DNA of 35,942 bases from Prochloron sp. SulCav_FS08_3_32_3330. GTDB lineage: Bacteria; Cyanobacteriota; Cyanobacteriia; Cyanobacteriales; DYNF01. The notes beneath the pieces were generated by a model that saw only the letters and a list, made by a program, of their open reading frames with translations, ran no database searches and was not told the DNA's origin. A program made the position numbers and the translations under genes. This document shows, piece by piece, positions 7,624 through 14,500 of this stretch. Each line of letters starts with the position of its first letter. Position 1 is the first letter of the stretch. The DNA is taken from contig DYNF01000032.1 of the NCBI GenBank assembly GCA_020721205.1, positions 1 through 35,942 on the forward strand, given 5' to 3'.

Positions 7624-8079
7624 TTATTCTGAATTTAAAATGGGATCATTTGATGGTGGATGCCATCCAGCTTGAACCCAAAATCCTCTCGTATTACGAA
7701 TAGAATCTGTTTCAGAATAACGAGTATCGTTTAAATCTAATCTAATACAAGTTGCTCTACCAATATTAGTAAGTCCTCTAATTTCTCTAGCATTTTCTGA
7801 CCAAATAAAATGCTCTGACCACTGCTGTTGACGAGGATTAAATAATGGTACTATCGTTTGAGTTTCTGGGTCAAATCCTGCTATAAAATTATACCGACGT
7901 TCATTACAACGACGACAACATAAAGCTAAATTATCAGGGTCATTTGATCCGCCTAAAGATTGAGGAACAATATGATCAATGGTAAAACGAGTGCTACAAA
8001 TTTGTTCAGGGGAATGACAATATTCACACAAATAATTAGCTCTTTGACGAATTAGCTCACGAGTGACTGTATCAATCAT
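7624..8079 (-). CDS. HNH endonuclease (TNIGRAT subfamily), copy 1
   Basis: The 151-residue product has a zinc-ribbon HNH core. Cys18-x2-Cys21 (LCEYCHSPE) and Cys55-x2-Cys58 (CCRRCNERR) hold the structural zinc. Asp35-His36 in IDHIVPQSLGG, Asn50 and Asn59 form the ββα-metal active site. Beyond the core it has a conserved extension: VPLFNPRQQQWSEHF and then TNIGRATCIRLDLN. The second HNH gene in this window (30282-30686) shares that extension, so it defines a subfamily. Such proteins usually nick or cut DNA; the target is unknown. Its ATG overlaps the stop of the 78-residue gene upstream (ATGA), so translation is coupled. It could be a homing or defence nuclease, or the toxic half of a two-gene pair. 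Confidence 0.85.
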   Translation of the reverse strand: MIDTVTRELIRQRANYLCEYCHSPEQICSTRFTIDHIVPQSLGGSNDPDNLALCCRRCNERRYNFIAGFDPETQTIVPLFNPRQQQWSEHFIWSENAREIRGLTNIGRATCIRLDLNDTRYSETDSIRNTRGFWVQAGWHPPSNDPILNSE

Positions 8080-8312
8080 ATTCCAGCGACTAACATAGCA
8101 TTAATATGAGTAAAAATGCGATCTAATTCCCCAATAGATTCTAATTCAATTATTTCTTCTGGGGTTAATAAATCAGCTTTTTTTTTCTCTAATAATTCTT
8201 CTAAACGATTTTGTAAATCATTAGTAAATTTAAACAATGTATATTGATTAACTTTTTCTAATTGAATTTTACTTATTAGAGATGAAGGTTTAGGAATAAC
8301 AGATGTCACCAT
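8076..8312 (-). CDS. Small helical partner of HNH copy 1
   Basis: The 78-residue product has a polar N-terminus, then a long predicted helix FTNDLQNRLEELLEKKKADL, then the motif LTPEEIIELESIGELDRI. Its stop overlaps the start of the HNH gene (ATGA), so the two form one unit. The motif S/T-P-E-x(3-4)-E-L-E-S also ends the otherwise different 122-residue protein encoded before the second HNH gene. It is helix-rich and acidic and lacks enzyme motifs, as expected of a binding partner, inhibitor or antitoxin. I do not know a tested function. Confidence 0.65.
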   Translation of the reverse strand: MVTSVIPKPSSLISKIQLEKVNQYTLFKFTNDLQNRLEELLEKKKADLLTPEEIIELESIGELDRIFTHINAMLVAGI

Positions 8313-8352
8313 ATTTTTTTCCTAAGATTAATATTTAAAATTAATTTTTTTT

Positions 8353-8398
8353 GATGATAAAATCCTCGATTATTTAAAAGATCGAGGATTTTATCATC
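8353..8398. repeat. Hairpin of the AAAATCCTCGAT family, copy 3
   Basis: This is the strongest copy. GATGATAAAATCCTCGAT (8353-8370) and its perfect complement (8381-8398) form an 18-base stem with a 10-base loop. It lies between glgP and the 78-residue gene, just beyond the stop of the remnant at 8400, so it is the terminator of the gene that decayed there and may now end glgP transcripts. Confidence 0.75.
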
Positions 8399-8399
8399 A

Positions 8400-8447
8400 T
8401 TAAGTTTTTTGTAAGGTAGGCATTTTGTTCAAAGATAATTCAATTTT
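8400..8447 (-). pseudogene. C-terminal relic of a second copy of the 102-residue gene
   Basis: The minus strand encodes KIELSLNKMPTLQKT and a TAA stop. The end of the intact gene at 6153 reads KIELSLGKMSTLQKA, so 12 of 15 residues match. DNA similarity continues through the stop into the hairpin that follows both genes. Everything upstream of this tail is gone and glgP begins its 3' end 38 bases away. Confidence 0.65.
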
Positions 8448-8470
8448 TAATATTAACAAAAATGCCCACC
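8415..8470. terminator. GGTGGGCA-type inverted repeat at the glgP 3' end
   Basis: GGTAGGCATTTTGTT (8415-8429) pairs imperfectly with AACAAAAATGCCCACC (8455-8470). It lies just beyond the glgP stop and belongs to the GGTGGGCA/TGCCCACC family also found at 11191, 12121 and 31591, each time directly after a gene. Confidence 0.5.
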
Positions 8471-8484
8471 CTACTCATCATAAA

Positions 8485-11037
8485 TTATCCTTTTAAGGGG
8501 AATTTATTAACTTTAATTACTGCATCATCGGGATCATATTCTTCTAATTCAATTTTAACAGGATGTACTTTCCAAATTTCGTCACAATATTCTTTAATCG
8601 TGCGATCGCTGGAAAATTTCGCCATCCGTGCCGAGTTCAGAATTGACATTTTAATCCATTTTTCCCGATCCTGATAAACGTGGGAAACTTGATCCTGACA
8701 ATCAATATAAGCCTGATAATCCGCTAATAGCATATATTGATCATCGTATAATAAGGAGTCTACCAGAGGCTTGAATAACTCTGTATTACCATGAGAAAAA
8801 TAACCGTGAGCGATTTGATCAATAACTTCTTTTAACGCTACATTTCTGAGGTAATAGTCATAAGGATTATAACCGTGATTTTTCAGAGCTTTTACCTCTT
8901 GAGCGGTTAAGCCAAATAAGAAAAAGTTTTCTGCCCCTGCTTCTTCCCGAATCTCAATATTTGCACCATCTAATGTACCAATGGTTAAAGCCCCATTCAT
9001 GGAAAATTTCATATTTCCTGTACCTGAAGCCTCTTTTCCCGCAGTGGATATTTGCTCAGAAAGATCCGCCGCCGGATAAACTTTTTGTCCTAAAGATACG
9101 TTAAAGTTACCTAAAAAGACGACTTTTAACCGTCCTCTGACATTGGGATCCTTATTCACAATTTCGGCAACGGCGTTGATTAATTTAATAATTAATTTCG
9201 CCATAAAGTATCCGGGAGCGGCTTTTCCACCAAAGATAAAAGTACGAGGTACAATATCCAGACTAGGATTGTGTTTTAAGCGGTTATAGAGGGTAATAAT
9301 GTGTAATACCGCTAATAATTGACGTTTATATTCATGGAGTCGTTTTACCTGAATATCAAACATAGATAGAGGATCCACTTCGATTCCATGCCGTTTCCAA
9401 ATATGCTCCGCTAATTGTTGTTTATTCCCTAGTTTAATTTCCCACCATTTTTGACGGAAGTGAGGATCCTCTACAAATTGTTCTAATTTTCGTATTTGAT
9501 CTAAATCTTTAAACCAAGCTTCTCCGATTTTTTCGGTTATTAATTCCGATAATTTCGGATTAGCTAATAATATCCAACGGCGAGGAGTGACTCCATTAGT
9601 TTTATTAAAGAATTTATTAGGAGAAATATGGGCGAAATCTCGCAATGTTTCTTCTTTTAATAGTTGAGTATGTAACGCCGCTACTCCGTTAATGGCATGA
9701 CTACCCACACAGGCTAAATGTGCCATCCGAATGGATTTTTCAGGGTATTCCTCAATTATAGATAAACGGTTAACAATATCTTCATCATTGGGATACCATG
9801 TCTTAACATCCTCTAAAAATCGGAAGTTAATTTCATAAATAATTTCTAAATGACGAGGTAATAAAGACTCAAATAAACTCACAGACCAACGCTCTAAAGC
9901 CTCTGGTAATAAGGTATGATTTGTATAGGCAAAAGTATTGCTAGTAATACTCCAAGCCTGTTCCCAATCATAACCATGTCTGTCTAATAAGAGGCGCATC
10001 AATTCGGCTACTGCCACCGCCGGATGGGTGTCATTTAACTGTACGGCTACTTTTTCATGAAGATTATCCAAATTTTCATTATGAAGCAGATGTTTGCGCA
10101 TAATATCCTGTAAAGAAGCCGCCACAAAGAAATATTGTTGTGCTAAACGTAATTCTTTCCCTTGGGGGGTATTATCGTTAGGATAAAGCACTTTAGAGAT
10201 GGTTTCTGAGGACATTTTTTCTGATACGGCATGGTCATATTGTCCGGCGTTAAACGCATCAAAATCAAAATCGTCAGAAGCCTCAGCTTTCCATAATCTG
10301 AGGGTATTCACCGTATTAGTTTGATATCCGGGGACAGGGGTATCATAAGGGACAGCTTTAACAGTGCGATCGCTGACCCAAGAAGTACGCAAACGACCCT
10401 TATCATCATGATAAGTTTCGGTGCGACCACCATATTTAATTTCTACGGTGTCTTCATAGCGAGGAATTTCCCAAACATTGCCCAAACGTAGCCATTTATC
10501 AGGGATTTCCACTTGCCAACCATCTCGGATCAGTTGGTGAAAGATACCAAACTCGTAACGGATACCGTAACCGATCGCCGGGATTTCCAAAGTTGCCAAA
10601 GAATCAAGGAAACAGGCGGCTAAACGCCCTAGACCGCCGTTACCTAAGCCGGGATCATGTTCTTGTTCTAATAATTCGCCAAGGTCTAAGCCTGATTCTT
10701 CCACAGCTTGACGCACTTCTTCATAAAGGTCTAAATTAATTAAACTATTGCCTAAATGACGACCCATTAAAAACTCAGCACTAAGATAGCAGACTTTTTT
10801 CATGCCTTTATCTTTGTAGGTTTTTTGGGTTTCAATCCAGCGATATAAAAGGCGATCACGGATCATGTAACCCAAGGCAATATAATAGTCTTCAAGGGTA
10901 GCAATAGATTCATATTTACCCTGTAAAAAGAATAGGTGATCGGCAAAGGCACGTTTTAGAGTTTCGACACTTGTACCCGTGCGATCGTTTTCCACTTTAA
11001 TTTTGATGTACTCATCAGGAGATAGAGTTGTATTCAT
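8485..11037 (-). CDS. glgP: Glycogen phosphorylase
   Basis: This enzyme releases glucose 1-phosphate from the non-reducing ends of glycogen using phosphate and pyridoxal phosphate, which feeds night-time or stress metabolism in cyanobacteria. The 850-residue product has the full family length. LEQEHDPGLGNGGLGRLAAC near the N-terminus is the glucan/phosphate site region, QLNDTHPAVAVAELMR is in the middle, and the cofactor signature EASGTGNMKFSMNGA carries the pyridoxal-phosphate Lys677. It contains two HIP1 octamers. It stands alone, with a repeat-containing gap on each side. The ATG at 11037 follows an AAGG-type ribosome site about 7 bases upstream. Confidence 0.97.
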   Translation of the reverse strand: MNTTLSPDEYIKIKVENDRTGTSVETLKRAFADHLFFLQGKYESIATLEDYYIALGYMIRDRLLYRWIETQKTYKDKGMKKVCYLSAEFLMGRHLGNSLINLDLYEEVRQAVEESGLDLGELLEQEHDPGLGNGGLGRLAACFLDSLATLEIPAIGYGIRYEFGIFHQLIRDGWQVEIPDKWLRLGNVWEIPRYEDTVEIKYGGRTETYHDDKGRLRTSWVSDRTVKAVPYDTPVPGYQTNTVNTLRLWKAEASDDFDFDAFNAGQYDHAVSEKMSSETISKVLYPNDNTPQGKELRLAQQYFFVAASLQDIMRKHLLHNENLDNLHEKVAVQLNDTHPAVAVAELMRLLLDRHGYDWEQAWSITSNTFAYTNHTLLPEALERWSVSLFESLLPRHLEIIYEINFRFLEDVKTWYPNDEDIVNRLSIIEEYPEKSIRMAHLACVGSHAINGVAALHTQLLKEETLRDFAHISPNKFFNKTNGVTPRRWILLANPKLSELITEKIGEAWFKDLDQIRKLEQFVEDPHFRQKWWEIKLGNKQQLAEHIWKRHGIEVDPLSMFDIQVKRLHEYKRQLLAVLHIITLYNRLKHNPSLDIVPRTFIFGGKAAPGYFMAKLIIKLINAVAEIVNKDPNVRGRLKVVFLGNFNVSLGQKVYPAADLSEQISTAGKEASGTGNMKFSMNGALTIGTLDGANIEIREEAGAENFFLFGLTAQEVKALKNHGYNPYDYYLRNVALKEVIDQIAHGYFSHGNTELFKPLVDSLLYDDQYMLLADYQAYIDCQDQVSHVYQDREKWIKMSILNSARMAKFSSDRTIKEYCDEIWKVHPVKIELEEYDPDDAVIKVNKFPLKG

Positions 11038-11190
11038 TCATTTAACCTTTTTTGTTGCTACTGAATTTATATTATTAACACTTGCTATTATTTTAGGAAA
11101 GAATGATTACAAAAACTTAATATTAATAAGTTATGTTAAGGATTGATGATTTTAGCTTCCTTCACTAATTTAACTAAGCTTTATTTACAG

Positions 11191-11250
11191 AGGGTGGGCA
11201 TTAATAAGTTTAATTAAAGTTATTTCTGATTAAATAAAATTGCCCACCCT
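11191..11250. repeat. GGTGGGCA inverted repeat after rpn copy A
   Basis: AGGGTGGGCA (11191-11200) and TGCCCACCCT (11241-11250) are perfect complements around 40 AT-rich bases. It begins a few bases beyond the stop of the gene at 11257. The same sequence including the spacer recurs at 12121-12179, which shows that gene and palindrome were duplicated together. The rest of the gap 11038-11190 shows nothing recognisable. Confidence 0.8.
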
Positions 11251-11256
11251 ACAATA

Positions 11257-12087
11257 TTAATTGTTATTTTGTGCGTCAAAGATTATTTCTAAATCTTCAA
11301 CTTCTGCTACTGTTAAATTAGTAATTTCAGCAACAGTTTCCACAGAAAAACCTTTTTTTAAGGAATTAAGAGCAATTTGTTTAGATTTTTCTTTTTCTCC
11401 TAAAAGAAAACCTTTTTGTTTTCCTTCTAATTCCCCTTTTAATTTACCTTTTAATTCCCCTTCATGGAAAATTGATTGATACACTACAGATTCGCGCATA
11501 ATGTCACTCCTTAGTATATTACTAATAAAATTTTGATTTAAAACTAAACCTGCTAAAATTGCAGTGGAAGCTGACAGATTACTCTGAAGTCTTCTATCTT
11601 CAATTTTATCAATTAATCCCCCAACATGAGTTAAAATTGTTTGGGGATTTTTCGTTTTACTTAATACTGCAAAAGGCAATAAACCCGGATTTTCTAAAAA
11701 TATTTCTGTGGGTTGTTCCCATAAACGAATTACCTCAAAATTATGATTAGTATTGAGAATATTAAAGGAATTTTGATAGACTAATTCTGAATTAGTTTTG
11801 CGTAAATAAACCACAATTTGACGCATTTGTTTTTGAGGATATTTACGATATCCTCTTAAGCGATAGTCTATCATGCGAAAAGGAATTTCATCATCAGGAT
11901 TTGTTTGAAATTCACTATGTAATATTAATTCCTCATTTTGTTGTAAAATTAAGGAATCTGCTCTAATTGGCTCAAGAGATAATTCAGTCGGTTTTAATTC
12001 AGTTAATTTAACGGGATAACCGATTAACCAACTAGAGATATCTTCAGGAAAAGATGATGCTAAATATTTACAAATGTTGTCGTACAT
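11257..12087 (-). CDS. Rpn-family PD-(D/E)XK nuclease/putative transposase, copy A
   Basis: The 276-residue product belongs to the Rpn group of recombination-promoting nucleases. The conserved core is RADSLILQ (Asp44), then LHSEFQT with Glu59-x-Gln61, the D...ExQ variant of the PD-(D/E)XK metal site. RMIDYRLRGYRKY and QMRQIVVYLRKT follow, as in the family. Residues 210-235 are a Gly-Glu-Leu-Lys low-complexity tract. The C-terminus (KQIALNSLKKGFSVETVAEI, then TNLTVAEVEDL) resembles a helix-turn-helix often seen there. Residues 1-216 differ from copy B only at position 11 (Ser versus Gln), whereas the C-termini have diverged. Rpn proteins cut DNA and promote RecA-independent recombination in E. 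coli; the role here is inferred. The gene ends in the GGTGGGCA palindrome. Confidence 0.85.
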   Translation of the reverse strand: MYDNICKYLASSFPEDISSWLIGYPVKLTELKPTELSLEPIRADSLILQQNEELILHSEFQTNPDDEIPFRMIDYRLRGYRKYPQKQMRQIVVYLRKTNSELVYQNSFNILNTNHNFEVIRLWEQPTEIFLENPGLLPFAVLSKTKNPQTILTHVGGLIDKIEDRRLQSNLSASTAILAGLVLNQNFISNILRSDIMRESVVYQSIFHEGELKGKLKGELEGKQKGFLLGEKEKSKQIALNSLKKGFSVETVAEITNLTVAEVEDLEIIFDAQNNN

Positions 12088-12120
12088 AATTGTTAATAAA
12101 ATTTTGAGAAAATAAGATTA

Positions 12121-12179
12121 AGGTGGGCATTAATAAGTTTAATTAAAGTTATTTCTGATTAAATAAAATTGCCCACCCT
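12121..12179. repeat. GGTGGGCA inverted repeat after rpn copy B
   Basis: AGGTGGGCA (12121-12129) pairs with TGCCCACCT-like TGCCCACCC (12170-12178). The spacer equals that of the element at 11191-11250. It lies between the two tandem rpn genes and probably terminates copy B. Confidence 0.8.
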
Positions 12180-12185
12180 ACAATA

Positions 12186-13004
12186 TTAATTGTTATTTTG
12201 TGCGTCAAAGATTATTTTCAAATCTTCAATTTCTGACACAGTTAAATTAGTAATTTGAGCTACCTTTTGAACGCTAAAATTTTCTTGTAGTAAATTAAGG
12301 GCAATTTGTTGAGCTTTGAGTTTCTCACCTTTTAATTCACCTCTTAATTCACCTCTTAATTCACCTTTTAATTCTCCTTCATGGAAAATTGATTGATACA
12401 CTACAGATTCGCGCATAATGTCACTCCTTAGTATATTACTAATAAAATTTTGATTTAAAACTAAACCTGCTAAAATTGCAGTGGAAGCTGACAGATTACT
12501 CTGAAGTCTTCTATCTTCAATTTTATCAATTAATCCCCCAACATGAGTTAAAATTGTTTGGGGATTTTTCGTTTTACTTAATACTGCAAAAGGCAATAAA
12601 CCCGGATTTTCTAAAAATATTTCTGTGGGTTGTTCCCATAAACGAATTACCTCAAAATTATGATTAGTATTGAGAATATTAAAGGAATTTTGATAGACTA
12701 ATTCTGAATTAGTTTTGCGTAAATAAACCACAATTTGACGCATTTGTTTTTGAGGATATTTACGATATCCTCTTAAGCGATAGTCTATCATGCGAAAAGG
12801 AATTTCATCATCAGGATTTGTTTGAAATTCACTATGTAATATTAATTCCTCATTTTGTTGTAAAATTAAGGAATCTGCTCTAATTGGCTCAAGAGATAAT
12901 TCAGTCGGTTTTAATTCAGTTAATTTAACAGGATAACCGATTAACCAACTAGAGATATCTTCAGGAAAAGATTGTGCTAAATATTTACAAATATTGTCGT
13001 ACAT
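12186..13004 (-). CDS. Rpn-family PD-(D/E)XK nuclease/putative transposase, copy B
   Basis: The 272-residue product is the tandem twin of the gene at 11257-12087. The nuclease domain carries the same Asp44...Glu59-x-Gln61 site and is almost identical in DNA as well as in protein. From residue 217 the two part. This copy has the regular repeat GELRGELRGELKGE and the tail QQIALNLLQENFSVQKVAQI, then TNLTVSEIEDL, before rejoining copy A at the last residues IIFDAQNNN. Tails differ by many substitutions while the front halves hardly differ. This points to gene conversion of the front half, or to replacement of one tail, rather than to simple recent duplication. The gene is separated from copy A by 98 bases that contain the palindrome. 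Confidence 0.85.
   Translation of the reverse strand: MYDNICKYLAQSFPEDISSWLIGYPVKLTELKPTELSLEPIRADSLILQQNEELILHSEFQTNPDDEIPFRMIDYRLRGYRKYPQKQMRQIVVYLRKTNSELVYQNSFNILNTNHNFEVIRLWEQPTEIFLENPGLLPFAVLSKTKNPQTILTHVGGLIDKIEDRRLQSNLSASTAILAGLVLNQNFISNILRSDIMRESVVYQSIFHEGELKGELRGELRGELKGEKLKAQQIALNLLQENFSVQKVAQITNLTVSEIEDLKIIFDAQNNN
12325..12372. repeat. 12-base minisatellite inside rpn copy B
   Basis: Four tandem units TCACC(T/C)(T)TTAAT of 12 bases each encode the Gly-Glu-Leu-Arg/Lys repeats of copy B. Copy A has a degenerate and longer version at the matching place. Unit gain or loss keeps the frame and changes the length of the linker between nuclease and tail. Confidence 0.75.
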
Positions 13005-13161
13005 AATTTTTATTAAAATTATTATTTTTTGTTACCAAATTAAAAATTAAACTAAATAAGAAATTCCTTGATCATAAAAGATATAATCATTATATCATCT
13101 GCCATAAAAATTTTATTGAATTATCTTAATATTTATTTACTTAATACTTAATACTTAATTT

Positions 13162-14394
13162 ATGTTACCTACTGATTTATTATTATATAGATATGCGGGA
13201 GAAGCTTTAATTCCCAAAAAGTTACCCCTTAATGAAAATTTTATTCATTTAGCGACAGAACAAATTAATTGTTTTCAAGAACATTTAGGCAAAACTCAAG
13301 GAGAATTAAATGGAAAATTATTAGAATTAGAAGGAGATAGTACAGATTTTAAAGTTAAAAGAGGACTCGCTCATTTATTAAGAAATAGCTTTAGTAATTT
13401 TGAAGTTATTAGCCCTTTAGAACCAGTTTTATTAAGAAAAAAAGTCTTTACTCAAGCTTCACAAAATACCCCTATTCCTGATAATAGAAATGCAACTTTA
13501 GATCATATTGCTAGTTTATTAAGTGAGGAGTTAAAAAGAGAAGTTTTACCCGATGAAATTATTAAAGGATTATACGCAGATTTACAAGAAAATCGCATTT
13601 TAACTGAGATTGATCCCCCTACTCCAGAAATATTAATTCATCGTTATAATTTATCCCAAGTACAGGGTATTTTTTACCGTGCTAGTCATATTATAATTAA
13701 TGCTCATCGTAATGATCCCGGAGAGTATAAATTACTGTTTAAATATTTAAAATTATTTCAATTAATTTCTTATATTGAAGGAGATGCGGATACAGGTTTT
13801 ACTATTACTTTAGATGGACCTACTAGCTTATTTAAACCTAGCACTCGTTACGGTTTAGCATTAGCAAAAATGATTCCTGCTTTACTTCATGTTACTAAAT
13901 GGAGTTTAAAAGCAAAGTTACAAATGAAAGATAATTATACAGGTGCAATTAAAACGGGATCGTTTAATTTAGATGATCATTGTGATTTAGTTTCTCACTA
14001 TTCAAAAGGTAAAACTTATGACTCAATGTTAGAAGAATCTTTTGCGACAAGATGGGCAAAAACTAAGACAGAATGGAAGTTAGAAAGAGAAGTTGATCTT
14101 GTACCTTTACCGGGTAGTGTAATGATTCCAGATTTTCGTTTAGTACACCCAGATGGGCGAAATTTTCTATTAGAAATTATCGGTTTTTGGCATCCTGAAT
14201 ATTTGAAAAAAAAGTTTTATCAAGTGCGTCGTGCTGATGCGGATAATTTAATTTTAGCTGTGTCTGAAAGATTAAATTTAGAGAAAGCTGGAGTTAATTT
14301 TAATGAGACTCCAGCTAGATTAATTTGGTTTAAAGATAAACTTTCTCCTAAAGCAGTTTTAGATTTATTAGAGGGATCAAATATTACGGAATAA
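13162..14394 (+). CDS. DUF790 family nuclease-like protein (Bax1 homologue)
   Basis: The 410-residue product matches DUF790, the family of archaeal Bax1, a structure-specific nuclease that works with the XPB helicase. MLPTDLLLYR at the start and the middle part FYRASHIIINAHRNDPGEY are typical. Near the C-terminus, SVMIPDFRLVHPDGRNFLLE then IIGFWHPEYLKKK contains the Asp and Glu of a PD-(D/E)XK-like site, and the later D-A-D-N-L-I-L-A-V-S strand supports that fold. In most genomes the gene lies beside an XPB-type helicase gene. No helicase is present here, so the partner must be elsewhere or absent. The leader at about 13130-13160 contains a TACTTAA heptamer repeated three times. DNA repair is the likely role. 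Confidence 0.85.
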   Translation: MLPTDLLLYRYAGEALIPKKLPLNENFIHLATEQINCFQEHLGKTQGELNGKLLELEGDSTDFKVKRGLAHLLRNSFSNFEVISPLEPVLLRKKVFTQASQNTPIPDNRNATLDHIASLLSEELKREVLPDEIIKGLYADLQENRILTEIDPPTPEILIHRYNLSQVQGIFYRASHIIINAHRNDPGEYKLLFKYLKLFQLISYIEGDADTGFTITLDGPTSLFKPSTRYGLALAKMIPALLHVTKWSLKAKLQMKDNYTGAIKTGSFNLDDHCDLVSHYSKGKTYDSMLEESFATRWAKTKTEWKLEREVDLVPLPGSVMIPDFRLVHPDGRNFLLEIIGFWHPEYLKKKFYQVRRADADNLILAVSERLNLEKAGVNFNETPARLIWFKDKLSPKAVLDLLEGSNITE

Positions 14395-14500
14395 TCTCTA
14401 AACCCACAATTTTTAATCTCTGTGTTATACTTAATTATGGTGATCAAAAAAATATTCAATATATTAGATATTTATTTGTACAAAAATTAAAATTTATTCT

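Noticed and set aside
11559-12667. Identical 63-residue plus-strand frames at 11559-11750 and 12476-12667
   Set aside because: They are identical only because they are antisense to the duplicated rpn genes; no ribosome site or domain supports them.
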